A DNA stretch of 64,000 nt from Anadara kagoshimensis (GCA_021292105.1 CM037860.1:15766698-15830697); one strand, 5' to 3'. Positions 48,225-63,100 are shown, counted from the stretch's first letter. The notes: generated by a model not told the origin, from the letters alone. Made by a program: numbers and translations.

Positions 48225-51094
48225 CTCAGAGATATGTAAAGATGATTAAAATGATAATTAATATTAATGAAAATTAATGTGAACAATTCACTTTATTCAC
48301 TTTATTCACTCAAGCCCACAGGAGGTGGTACATGAGGTAATATATACACAAAAATACAAGAATGCGCATGCTTCATACAATACAACATAAAAATTATTTA
48401 CATCAATATAACATAATTGCATTTTTATAAACAAGCAAAGTGATAACTATAGATCTAAATACAAATGTACCGGTATATACAAATTACTCAATATGATTAT
48501 ATAAATAACTATAAATATTTGCAAACTAGGTCACAGTATCTTAACATAAATATGAGCGTATAAGAAATAAATTGCCATTATAAATAACTATTTGAATTTA
48601 AACTGTAACCTCCTTAAATCCATTTTTTATAAATTTACATAAGTTGATCAGAACTGTTTGGTTTGTAGAATTTAAAAGTTTAGCTAACTTAAGTATGTTT
48701 GGTTTATTGTAGAAACTTGCATGTATTAACTGCTTTCGCAAAGTCTTAAAGTGTTCACAAACAAACAAAAAATGAAATTCGTCCCCCAGTTCAGTTTTAC
48801 AGAAAGTACAGTATCTTTCGTGCCTTTGAATATTATGCCAACGACCAGTTTCAATGGGAAGATTATGATTTGAAGTTCTAACTTTTGTCAATTCTATTCT
48901 AAATTTCGGCGACAGAATGTCCAGATAATTATCAAATTCAAAATTAGTTTTTATTATTCTATACATTATCCCCTTGACGAACCTGATATATCCCCCTCCC
49001 ATTTTTGAATAAATTGGTCTTGTAATTTTCTTTCAACGGCTTTTAATAACCAGTTTTTATTAACCCCGTCACCTTGTGAAAACCAAACGTTACTCAATCC
49101 CAAAGAATCTAAAATGTTTCTTATTTTTGCTATCCATGGAACTGTTTTAATATCACACACGTTAAGCAGTAATTTATACATTAGAAAAGTCAGTTTGTTT
49201 TCGTAGTTGACCACTTTGTACCAAAATGAGACAATTCTCTTATAAATTTTTATACTTATTGGGAATCTGCCCAACTCGCCGTATACCATATAACTTGGTG
49301 TTGATTTACGTAAATTCAATATTCGTTTACAAAATTTAAGGTGAAGCGTTTCCAATAAATTTAAATTTTCAAATCCCCAAACTTCACAACTGTAAGTAAG
49401 AATTGGTTCAACCATGTGATCAAAGAGTTTTAATTGACATTCTATTGATAAATTCAAATTATTAATCTTTTTGAATACGCAAAACATAGCTTTAGATGCT
49501 TGATCTAGTAAAGTTTTCTGCATTTCGTAAAACTACCATTGTAACTAAAATAAATTCCTAAATAACAAAATTCACTAACATAATCAAGTATCTTTGAATT
49601 AAATTTTAAGGCAGGTAATTTTTTAACTTTCTTTTTAGAGAAAACCATAACTTTCGTTTTATCTGAGTTAACTTCCAGTTTCCAAGTCGAGCAATAATCA
49701 GAAAATGTATCTAAAGCTAATTGCATTGTTTCGGCAGTTTCTGCAAAAATTATTGTATCGTCTGCATACAGTAATACAAAAAATTTAAAATAAATATCTA
49801 ATTGTTCAAACAAATCAGTAGATAAAGTTTGTAATCCCTCAAACCCATTCTCATGAAAACAATCTTCTAAGTCATTCAAAAATATTGAAAATAAAAATGG
49901 TGATAAATTTTCACCTTGTCTAACCCCAATATTGCAAATGAAATAATCTGATTTTAGATCTCCATTCATAATACAGGATTTTATAGAATCATACATATTT
50001 CTAATAACATTAAAACATTTTCCATTGATCATATATTTCTGGAGCTTTGTCCACAGTCCACCCCTCCAAACAGAGTCAAAAGCTTTGCGAAAGTCTACAA
50101 ATGTGCAAAATAGTTTTTTCCTTTTGGCAAAATATAATTCAATTAAGCAATGTAAAATGAAAATATTGTCAGTAGTAGAATACCATTTCCTAAAACCCGC
50201 TTGACCCATCGATATCAAATTAGTTTTATCTGCAAAAGAAGTTAAACGTTTATTCAGAATTGCCGTAAAAATTTTCCCAAAACAACTCAGAATAGTTATA
50301 GCCCTGTAGTTATCCGGATTATTTATATCGCCCTTGTTTTTATAAATAGGCTTAATGACACCAACTAGCCAAGCAGGTGGAATTACACCAGAATCAAATA
50401 TTAGATTAAAAAGTTTGATGTATATAGGCATCATAATATGTGCCGAACACTTAAAATATTCATTAATTACTCCATCTTCTGCAAAGGCTTTATCGTTTTT
50501 CAAGTTACTGATAACTTCAGATATTTCACTTTCCGTTATTGGTTGATTTATTTCTATATTCTCCGGTAAAGCCGTATAATCATCTAAATTAGGGACAGTT
50601 AATCTATCATCATTTTGTTCTAATTCATTGAGATTCTTGTAAAAATCGAAAAAGGTTTGAACATTTATATTTACCGAATGATCTCTTTTCGAATTATTTC
50701 CATTTACAATTTTCCAATACTCTTTAGAATTCGAAGATCTTAAATTTTTCAACCGTTCTCTAGTCTGTTTCCGATATGTAGCAAAATGCTTTGATATTGT
50801 TTTTCTATATGATTTACTTGCAGCTTTTAGATTATTTTGGTTAATTCAGTTTTTACTTTGTTGTAATTACTTTTTGCTTTGTGAAATAGTTTCCTTTTTT
50901 CGTTGCATTCATTTCCAAACCAGGGTTTATTATTCGACTTTGTTTTCATATTACATCATTTATAACCAAAAGCAGATGCAGCAGATTGAGTAAACATATT
51001 AACAACACTATGTACAACAATACGTTAAATAATTATAAAAAACGGAAGTTTGGGTTCTTTAATTATTTGTTGTGATAGATAAATAAATAAATAA

Positions 51095-51125
<31 letters not shown>

Positions 51126-54100
51126 ATGAAGATATAAATAAATAACTCAGAGATATGTAAAGATTAAAATGATATTAAATATTAATGAAAATTAATATGA
51201 GCAATATTTTAAATAAAAAACGGAAGTTTGGGTTCTTTTATTATTTGTTGTGGTAAATAAATAAATAAATAAATAAACAAATTTCTAAAGAAATGTAAAA
51301 TTATGTTTTGTAAAAGTATTAGTAAATAGTATATCATACTTAGAGCAAACACAAATATAGTTTTTTCTTTATTTTTTTTTTTATTATTATGAGTTTATTT
51401 TTTATTTGTTTTTTTCTACTGAAGGAAACTGAAATACCCAATGCTAAAAAATAAATAAATATATAAAAACAATAGAAGTTATTTCCGATAAATCTGGGAA
51501 ATAAATGCAGTTCACTATACAAGCTTCATTTACTAAATAGCTGGGATAACACCTTCTGCGTCACTTCCGGTTTTGTGCCCTTTTACTACCAAAGGGAGAT
51601 AACACAGTTTTTCAACAGTTTCAGGACTTTAATTTACGCTGTAGAAAAGGACAGAAACGATTAAAAAATGTTATTTGTGGCTAAATCGACTTTTTATGAT
51701 GTAATCTTTCGGAAAATAGTACTAAAAAAAATTCGGTTTTTGGTGACCGGTGACCTTTAATTGGATATCTATATTTTGATATACCAGGTACCACATCCAG
51801 AAATGTCAACTATACATATCCCTATTGGATATCTACATTTTGATATACCAGGTACCACATCCAGAAATGTCAACTATACATATCCCTATTGGATATCTAC
51901 ATTTTGATATACCAGGTACCACATCCAGAAATGTCAACTATACATATCTTAATTGGATATCTACATTTTGATATACCGGGTACCACATCCAGAAATGTCA
52001 ACTATACATATCTTAATTGGATATCTACATTTTGATACACTGGGTACCACATACAGAAATGTCAACTATACATATCTTAATTGGATATCTACATTTTGAT
52101 ATACTGGGTACCACATCCAGAAACATCTAGTAGTATACAATTCTTCATTATCATTCATACAGGGTTAGTAAATATTACATCGGTCTAGGGTGAAGCCCAA
52201 AGCTAGATATGAAACTGACTCTGTATGAACCATTATAGTTTTGCATCAACACACTGTAACTACATGAAATAATGAAAATTTATGTAGTTGTATACTGTTA
52301 TTGTATATCCTTATAACTGATCACCCTGAAGATATATATATGTATGCGTGTTTAACAATATATAAATATATATATGTTAAAGAAAACAGTTGAAATCAGG
52401 AATTACATGTACATGTATTTACTAAAATTTAGTACAACAATATAATTTCCTGTAATCCCCATTGAATAAATTGCTGCTGAAAGTATTCATCTTCAGGTTG
52501 TCTAGATAAAATAAAAATTACCTTACACCAGCAAATCTTTCTATTTAACATGAACATGACAGGAGATGATATTGGTAATGCGGAATCAAACCCAATACCT
52601 TTTTAACAACATGAATACATGTACAGTAAAACCTCGTTATAATGCCCCTCGATTACTTTGCCATCTCGCTTATCGCCACACTATTTTGAAGTCCCAAAAT
52701 CCATTTTGTTTATGGTTTTCCTTATTCGCCTCCCCCGATTTATCGCCAAACCCCTTTATAACGCCAAACTTTGACTGAACAAATGGTGGCGATGAATCAA
52801 GGTTTTACTGTATACTCTATTAATTGCTTGATAAATGACAACCACTGTTACAGTAATTATTTTATTTTATTTTGTTTAAGCCAAAACTACCTGTTTAATT
52901 TAATTGGGCCAAAATTATCCCTAAAGGTACCTCTTAAAATCAATAAGTGTCAATCTTTATATGTCCAATTCATCTATTGTCCAGTAATCATTTTGTTAGG
53001 TCATTTGTACTTTTATCTAATAGTTTAACTTGTCAAGTTTCAAGTTTCTTTATTTCTCATATTGCAATTTTACAAATTGAGAATATATAAACACACATAT
53101 ATATATATAACAAATAATGCATGAGTAACAGCATAACATAACTATACAATTACACATTATGTTAACCCGGAGGACCGGTAGTACCGATTCTTTCATTAAT
53201 AATCTTTATAAACTTACTTAATTTAATTTGTAGAGATAAATTTGTATTGTTGAATAATGAATAAAATTTTAAAGTATTTGGTTTGACAATATACCATTTA
53301 GGAATAAACATACTTCTTTCTGCAGACAAAGCAGTACAACACAAAATATAGTGATATTCATCACCTAAATCGGTGTTACAAAGTTCACATAATCTATTCT
53401 CTCTTGGGATATTTTTCCAACGTCCAACTTCAATAGGTAGTTTATGATTACTACATCTAAAATTACTTAAAGTAGTTTTGTTTCTATCAGAAAGATCTGA
53501 AGTTAAATACAATTGTAGTTTAAAATCAAAATGAGTAAATAAATTATAAGAGATTCCCCTTGAAAAGGTAGAATTTGTATACCAACTTTGTAAAAATTGA
53601 TCATATAATTTTTGTTTAACACATTTAATTAACCAGGTACGGTTGCTATAATTATGAAATAGCCATATATTATTCATACCACATTCTTGAAAAATTGCTT
53701 CAACTGAGCTAATCCACTTAGTTTTAACACCATTTGAAAAATAGTTATATAATAATTTGTAAAAAATTGACGTATATTTCGTATCACTTTTCTCAATAAT
53801 ATTTGACCAGTAACTTATAATTCTAGTTTTGACATAAACATATAATGGTACCCTGCCTAATTCGCCATATACAATAAAACTTGGCGTACTTTTTCTAACT
53901 TTTAAAATAAGTTTACAAAATTTTAAATGGACCCTTTCTAATATATCTAATTTTTCAAAACCCCATATTTCTGAACCATACAACAAAATTGGTAAAACCA
54001 GATTTCTTCTTTTTCTTTGAATTTTTTTGCTCCTCTTTCGAATTCATTGAACACTAATGTCTTTTATATAACTCCAGTACATTTTCAGTAATTTTAAAAT

Positions 54101-57100
54101 CCAAAAAAACATGTTTTTGAAGGATAAATGTAGAGCAAGAAATTTAAACAACCCGCTATTACATGTGAAGTCCAGTTTTCATGTTGTCAATAAAATAGTT
54201 TAAGTGTGTGAGTGCATGAATTTTTGATGGATGAATGATTTTGAAGGTATAAAAGAAGGTGTGAAAGTTTAACTTGGAGGGAGTATGATATGATCAGAAA
54301 GAATGACAGAGGTGATATATTTTAAAGGAATTTTTGAAGATATGGGTAGTGTGAGTACATATTTTACTTATTTTAAATAAAAAAAAACAGTTTAGCACTT
54401 GCTATACTTAAATTCATTAAAGAAAGTAATTACATTAAAATTTAAAATTTAAATCTGCAAATTCTGCACTGGGTGCTATATTGAGTACCGTAATTGTAAA
54501 ATAATGTGATGCAATTGTGACATAATGAGATGTAAAATAATGAGATGTATTTGTGAAATACTGAGATATATATTGGTGAGATTTTCGTGATTTAGTAATG
54601 ACGTCATATTACATAATTAATGTACTATTATAATTATTGTATTAATTGAGCACCATATTAGGCACCTTTTGTTTTATTTGGAAATTTAAATAATAATTTA
54701 GTCATTTAAAATCTCAAATTTCTTACAAATTGTTTGTTTCTGATCATTTTAGTTTGGCTTGATACCTTGAGCAGAAGAAAAGTCAAAAATAATTATTGTG
54801 GAATTGTTTGCACATAGAAAATTTATGTGATGTATTGGTGAACTGAAAATTGAAGAATTGAATTATGTAAAAAGAACTGAATAATTCTGTGTAAATGCAG
54901 TTAATTTAATTGATATTGAAGTTGTTTGTGTTGAATTGATTTTGATGAACTGAAATGAGAAATAATTCAATGAAATTATTATACAGTTGTGTGGAAAACG
55001 AACTGAAATGAATTGTAATATAGAGATACAGTGAAATTATTGAACTGTGGAGTGAAAAACGAACTGAATTGAATTGATGTAATATTGTGAATTGGACATT
55101 GAGAAGAGTTAATTTGTTCTGAAGATGAACTCTGATGGATTTGATAACAACCACATTCCACCCTCCTAACTCAATTGAAACTGCAAGATTAAACCCTTGG
55201 ACTAACTCAAAAGTTAATTTACATAGCTCAGATAGGTCATGGATTGCTGGGACAGAGTGGGATTTGAACCCAGGACTTCTCAATCTAGAGACAAGTTTTA
55301 CCTGAGTTACTCTAACTACCGCTGGTAAACAATATGTATCATTGATGGGCCACGCTACAACAATTCTCATAAATATACAATATGTATCATTGATGGGCCA
55401 CGCTACAACAATTCTCATAAATATACAATATGTATCATTGATGGTCAACGCTACAACAATTCTCATAAATATACAATATGTATCATTGATGGGCAACGCT
55501 ACAACAATTCTCATAAATATACAATATGTATCATTGATGGGCCACGCTACAACAATTCTCATAAATATACAATATGTATCATTGATGGGCCACGCTACAA
55601 CGATTCTCATAAATATACAATATGTATCATTGATGGGCCACGCTACAACGATTCTCATAAATATACAATATGTATCATTGATGGGCAACGCTACAACAAT
55701 TCTCATAAATATACAATATGTATCATTGATGGGCCACGCTACAACAATTCTCATAAATATACAATATGTATCATTGATGGGCCACGCTACAACAATTCTC
55801 ATAAATATACAATATGTATCATTGATGGGCCACGCTACAACGATTCTCATAAATATACAATATGTATCATTGATGGGCCACGCTACAACAATTCTCATAA
55901 ATATACAATATGTATCATTGATGGGCCACGCTACAACAATTCTCATAAATATTTCATTAGGATATGTATTATTAAATGGCCCTTGTGAAAAAATACAAAA
56001 TACAAATAGTATTTGAACCTAGGGCCTCTCATTCTAGAGTTAAGTGTTCCACCTAGTAAGCTACTCTGGCTTTTACACTAAATGAATGTTTATTACCTAC
56101 CTTTGTTAGTCTGGGCTACAACTTTTGTTATAAACATTTCAATGGGATCTGTCTGAACTGGACTGATTTTTGTGTTATGCAGGTGAGCCTGAACCCAAAC
56201 AAAGTATGTCTTTCCTTTCTCAACGTTCTCCATTGTGTATGATGACATAGTGGAATTTACTTTCACTTTCTTTCCATTTTTATCTGAAAAAAGGAAAATT
56301 TTTATTTTCCATGGTTAAAACATAATTTTAAATGTAAAAAATACCGTAAAACCTGCTATAGTGACCATCTCTATATAATATCATCTGCCCATGCAAACAG
56401 TTTAAGGTAGCAAGTTTGATATTTCAACCAAAAGAAACTTTTAATAAAGACCACCTAAGTCTATAAAGTCCTCATTTTAAGGTCCAATAGGTGGTCTACA
56501 TAAGCAAATGTTGGTGTTTTTCTTCAAACTATATCACTAAAGCAGTCAGTTGGGGTGGAAGGGGAAACTGGACTACCCAAAGAAAATCATCAACTTTTGG
56601 TAAGCAAACTGACAAGATTTCTTACACACTATGATCTGGCTATATCAGGTTCAAAGACACCATAGGTGTGAGAAGAGATGTGATATTTTTGATATTTTGA
56701 CCAGTACTTTTGACCAGCTACTTATAAAAACCAGGGAAGTAATTTACTCTTCAATAAGGATACAATCAAACCTGTTTATAAAGGCCACCCAAGGGAACCA
56801 GTAAAAATGGCCTTTAAGGGCAGGTGACCTTTATTATAATACAGGTTTAAAAAATATGAATAAAGAATTATTGGGATACAATTCTACTGGCCTCTATAAA
56901 CAGATGGCCCTTATATAGAGGTAGCCTTTAAGGCAGGTTCAACTGTATATTGCATTTTAGCCTAGATATAAACTCAATTTTTAGAATATAGAATGTAATT
57001 TTTTTGGAATTCCAAGTGAAAAACAACCAATAATTGAAAAGTGCCAAAGAAATATTAATATCAAGAGAAAAACAGTTTACATTTGGAAAGTGCAAAGAGA

Positions 57101-60100
57101 CAGAAATCCAAGTGAACAAGCAAATTCAGTGAATTAGGATCCCCCTGTCAGCATGTTCTTTTTTGTGACTTGAACTTATGTTTAAAGAACCATAACTCTG
57201 AGGAAAATGAGCAAACTAATTCCGGTTAACAATATGTGCATCTTATATCTATGTTGATACTTAATTTACACCAAGTTTGGTGAAATAGTGCTTCTTTGTT
57301 TTGGAGATTTAGTGCAGACAAGGATTTAAGATGGAAGGATTGACAGAAACTAGAATTTAATATCCCCCTCTTTCTCTGAAAAGCAGGGGATGAAAACAAC
57401 CAACAACTAACCTTTAGAAACAAGGTTAATTTTTATTATTAAACAAGACTTACATTGACATTTGAGAGTTGTATTCTGGATACAGTATGTAACTATGTAC
57501 CAAGTCACATATCCTCTAGCTTCATTACATCCATACGGCTCCCATTTAATGTGGAAATTATCTGTATCTGTAATATTGTCACGTTTTATCTTCAATGGCT
57601 GATCTGGGACTGAAAAATTAAAGTATAGTAGAGTCTAAACTGCCTCAAAGGCAACCTCTATTTAAGAGTAACCTGGTTTTAAAGGTCAGTAAAATTGTAT
57701 CCCAATTGTTCTTTATTCATGTTATTTTAACCTGCATATAATGGCTTCCTGCCAATAAAGCCACTTCTACCAGTTCCCTTAGGTGACCTTCACAGACAGG
57801 TTTCACTGTAATATATTTATCATGTCTTTGAATGTTCCATTTATGTTTCACATGATAATCTGCATTACACAGTGATCAAGATGATGGATTTCGCAAATAA
57901 AATTGTTTTGTTGTATAGGCAAATTCCACCACCTTGACCGTGATATTTGTACCCTGGTTGATTTATCATTTGCTATATTAAATGGGAAATTGCCAGAACA
58001 GTATGTTCCATCTTTTGCAAGTAATGTTTGTACATGTGTAATTTTTGCCTTTTCATGCAATAACATTTTTTGTTTGTGCATATTTTTCCCTCACTCTCCT
58101 GGTTTAAATTTTTTGCATCTGAAGAAAAGCTTTATGAAGAAAGAAATATTTGATTTTTATTCACTTTTTTGCCTCTATTTTTTTTTCCAAAAATCTGATG
58201 AACCGAAACTTAATTTGTTGTGGCCTTATATGTATCATCAATCTTACCCCCATCCATGACGTAGTTACATCTACTCCAGTTTATAGGACTCCCCGTCATT
58301 TTACCAGCAGGTATGTCAAAACTTTTTGTTGTATAGCTTATCGTTGATACTCCAAAGATGTAATTCTCATAGTCACTTATATTAGTGCCCATGTCTATAT
58401 GGTATGAAGTGGCATTTTTTACAATAATAGTCTGTATCATGTCCTACAATAAAAGTGTATACCGGTAATTATATTCCCAAACCATAAAAAAATTGAGACT
58501 GCCAGCCCTGCTTTATCATAATATATTATCTAGAGATTGCCAGCCCAGTGACCTCATCATAAAATATAATTTAGAAATTATGAGCCTAGCCCCTCGTTAG
58601 AAAATATTATCTGTCATTTGATGTTTGACAAATCATATTCACTATATATCATCTAGAGCAAACAGCCAATCATCAAATCATTTTCCATTTCCCACCAAGA
58701 AAAAACAGCCAATCATCAAATCATTCCTCATTTCCCATCAAGACCAAACAGCCAATCATCAAATCATTCCTCAATATCCATCAAGAGCAAACAGCCAATC
58801 ATCAAATCATTCCCCATTTCCTGCCAAGACCAAACAGACAATCATCAAAAAATTTCCCATTTCCTGCCAAGAGCATGAGCAAATCATTAAATCATTCCCC
58901 ATTTTCTGCTAAGAGCATGAGCCAATCATCAAATCATTCCCCATTTCCTGCCAAGAGCATGAGCCAATCATCAAATCATTCCCCATTTTCTGCCAAGAGC
59001 AAACAGACAATTATCATAAGACAGAATAACAAACATCTCAAAAACCATGCTGAAGAAAAGGTGGCATCAAGAGTGAAATGGGGTAATGGAGTTATAGGCC
59101 ACAGTTTAGATTATTTTTCTTTGCTTATATCAAGGTGGTCAGTTCAAGGATGAAGGTGGAAACTGGCATGTCAGGAGAAAAACCAAAGCCACCAACCTTC
59201 AACAAGTGAACTGACAAACTTTCTCTCACTAGGATTTGCCCAGAGTGGGACTCAAACCTTGGCAGTGAGAGGGACTGTGATCTGTAAGTACACAATTTAG
59301 ACCTCTTGGCAACTGAGGCCCCAGGTGGCATGAAGAAATAAAAATTCTGACAAATGAAAGCAAAGTTGATGGCATTGGAAATAACATTTATTTAGAGGAT
59401 TATGTTCTTTATTTTACCTGGCAACCAGAGTCATATGTTCCTTTACAATACACAATTCCATTCCATTCGATCTTCAAATTTGATGGATTTTTCCATCTGA
59501 TATCAACATGTGTACCATTAGACTCTACCCATACTACCTTTGCCTGGGGTGGTCCTAAATTAAAAAAGAAAAATAATTTAGAACATAACAAAACTTTACA
59601 TATGCAAACTGTCATTTTTGTCAGATCATGATCGCCTTGAATGGAGGTCAAGGTCAACCATCTTCAGACACTTAATAGAATTTCATGTACTGATGGTCAA
59701 TATGAAGTTTCAATCTTCAAAACCACTCAGTTCATGATAATATTGATGTCTAAAGATTAAGATACTTCTAATGATTGTGAAATTAAATGGACAGAAAATG
59801 AATAAAAAGTATTAGAATACCTCACCTTGAGTACTAACTCACTACTGTTCACATTGTTTATATGAAATGTAATTACACATAAGAAAGAATATGGTTACAA
59901 TGAAATTATTTTCAAAAAAAGTGAATCTGGTCACTATGACAAGTTTTACAAAGAAGAGTGAAACTAGTCACTATGATATGTTTTACAAAAAAGAGTAAAA
60001 CTAGTCACTATGATATGTTTTACAAAGAAGAGTGAAACTAGTCACTATGATATGTTTTACAAAGAAGAGTGAAACTAGTCACTATGATATGTTTTACAAA

Positions 60101-63100
60101 GAAGAGTGAAACTAGTCACTATGATATGTTTTACAAAGAAGAGTGAATCTGGTCACTATGACAAGTTTTACAAAGAACAGTGCTTTTTGTTGTGATGACA
60201 AGTTTTACATGTAACTTACTTGTAGTTTTGGGTAAGATAAAGAAGAAGGAATCTTGTTTTGCCTTCCCTTCTTTTGTTCTCTGACTTAGAAATATTTTAT
60301 ATGTGCTGTTGTTTTCTTTGTTGTTGAGATATAGGTTGTATTTCATTGCTGACGTGTCTTTTATCATGATAAGTTTACTCTTGGAATGATCTGTCATGTT
60401 TTCTATCCAGATGATGTAATCTGTCAGTACACCATGTCTGTCCTTAATCAAGGTTGGCTGAAAACATAAAGTTCAAGATTAAAATTACTGTCAGTGTCAG
60501 TATGGTTAGAACAGTAACTATTAACTTTCGCGATATTAACTATAAATAAAAATTAAATTTATGATATAAATAATACCATTTACAAAGACATGTTTGCAAT
60601 TGATTAAATTTTGCAATTATTTTGTCCTGGCAAAACAAAAGTTAATCCCAGGTGAATAAAAGTAAGTATGCAATAACGTACCTGCCAATAAATGGTAGCA
60701 TTGTTACACTCACTGTCTATACACTCGTAGAAATATGGAAGCAGTTTAGGGTTCTTTCCTGGTACTGAAATGAAATAAATAAGAGTTGAATGGAGTAACG
60801 GTGTTGTAAACCCCAGTTCAGATAATTTCTCTCATAATCAGTCAGTCAGTTCTGGGATGATGGAGGAATCCAGAGGATAATATTTTGGTTTCTGGAGGAT
60901 AAAATTTTGGTTTCCAGAGGATAATACAATATTTTGGGTTTCCAGAAGATGAAATTTTGATTACCAGAGAATGATATTTTGGTTACCAGAGAATGATATT
61001 TTGGTTTCCATAGGATGATACATTTTGTATTTTGGTTTCCAGAGGACGACGTTTTGGTTTCTGGAGGATAAAATTTTGGTTACCGGAGGATAATATTTTG
61101 GTTTCCAGAGAATGATACATTTTGTATTTTGGTTTCCAGAGGATAATATTATTTTGATTTCCAGAGGATAATATTATTTTGGTTTCCAGAGGATAATATT
61201 ATTTTGGTTTCCAGAGGATAATATTATTTTGGTTTCCAGAGAATAATATTATTTTGGTTTCCAGAGGATAATATTTTGGTTTCCAGAGAATGATACATTT
61301 TGTATTTTGGTTTCCAGAGGATAATATTATTTTGGTTTCCAGAGGATAATATTTTGGTTTCCAGAGAATGATACATTTTGTATTTTGGTTTCCAGAGGAT
61401 AATATTATTTTGATTTCCAGAGGATAATATTATTTTGGTTTCCAGAGGATAATATTATTTTAGTTTCCAGAGGATATTATTTTTGGTTTCCAGAGGATAA
61501 TATTATTTTGGCTTCCAGAGGATAATATTATTTTGGTTTCCAGAGGATAATATTATTTTGGCTTCCAGAGGATAATATTATTTTGGTTTCCAGAGGATAA
61601 TATTATTTTGGCTTCCAGAGGATAATATTATTTTGGTTTCCAGAGGGTAATATTTTAGTTTTCTCCTTCCTATTCCATGTACAATATTTTTTTTAATGAA
61701 TAAATATAATCATAAAATAAAAAAGAATCTGTTTATGACTATCTGGTCATATGGTCTGATGCAGTAGATTTGTGGTAAGGTCTGCTGGTGGATTTAGTAG
61801 TGTTCTGAACAATACAAGACAAATTAAGTTCTTGTTGCAGTAGACTTGTGATAAGTACTGCTGGTGGATTTAGTCATGTTCTGAACAACACAAGTAAAAA
61901 GTTTAATAAATAAAGGTTTTTAAATGAGTGTTCATCTTAAAAAGTAGAAACAGTATTCACAATGCATTTACTGAAAACCTGTCTATTCTGAAAATAATCC
62001 AACAAAAAGCTGGAATAATCTTCAGCTTACACACTAAATCTGAAAGGGAATATTTTTGCTGTTTTCGTCATTCCTCTTACGATATTATCATAAGATAAAT
62101 TAAACAAAGTTAAAAATACTATTACCTGATTATCCTGTTGAATTACCTGATTATCCCGTTGAATTACCTGATTATCCCGTTGAATTACCTGATTATCCCG
62201 TTGAATGTCTTAATTTTGATTACACACGTGGTGGGTCTATCTAACTAAACAAGAGGTGCTTACCCTTCCAGAGCACTTGGCCTCACTTCCCTAATGGAAC
62301 ATCATGTGTTTAACCTAATTCGTCAGTTTCAAAGTTTTAAATTTGCTTTTGAATTGTGATTTGGACATGGATTAGAATGTTAGTTATTGATTGTAGTTTT
62401 GAATACTGTAAAACAATAAATTTTCATGTGCATGTTGTGTTTCTGCAATTCGTCAGTTAATGATAAAAAAAAGCAAAAATAATGTGTGTGAAAATGAAAT
62501 TAATCAAATAAAAAGCACAGTTCACAGGTAGGAACACATGAATTTGTACATGATGAAGAACAAACCGCTGATTTTATTTACATAGTACATACCTATGACT
62601 TTAAATGCGGAGATGCTCATAATGGGAAACAGCAAAAATTTCATGCTGCAAAGTGACAGACAGAAATCTCACGAAAATATCATGCTGTAAAATAAGATGT
62701 TTTACAGTACTTACCATCTTCTAATGTTCTAGTGGTAACCCTTTTGTACTTCACTTCAGTACTTACCATCTTCTAATGTTCTAGTGGTAACACTTTGTAC
62801 TTTACTCCAGTACTTACCATCTTCTAATGTTCTAGTGGTAACCCTTTGTACTTCACTCTAGTACTTACCATCTTCTAATGTTCTAGTGGTAACCCTTTGT
62901 ACTTCACTCTAGTACTTACCATCTTCTAATGTTCTAGTGGTAACCCTTTGTACTTCACTCCAGTACTTACCATCTTGTAATGTTCTAGTGGTAACCCTTT
63001 GTACTTTACTCCAGTACTTACCATCTTGTAATGTTCTAGTGGTAACCCTTTGTACTTCACTCCAGTACTTACCATCTTCTAATGTTCTAGTGGTAACCCT

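Larger units (their letters stand above)
46586..51756. mobile_element. TTAA-flanked 5.2-kb element with 18-bp terminal repeats
   Basis: Both ends read AGGTCACCGGTCACCAAA inward, and TTAA flanks each side (46582-46585, 51757-51760). The host minisatellite unit contains one TTAA at exactly this place, which proves the boundaries and the 4-bp duplication. TTAA duplication is typical of piggyBac and Kolobok; the AGG terminus fits Kolobok better. No transposase was found; the longest frame not due to the LINE is a 63-codon frame at 46891-47082. The element carries a nested LINE fragment (48290-51030), a roughly 170-bp tandem repeat and several microsatellites. Confidence 0.85.

Noticed and set aside
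54906-56016. Long open frames on both strands across the 48-bp minisatellite (346 and 224 codons)
   Set aside because: They consist of 16-residue repeats created by a unit divisible by three with no stop. There is no start context, splice signal or domain, and both strands are open in the same DNA.
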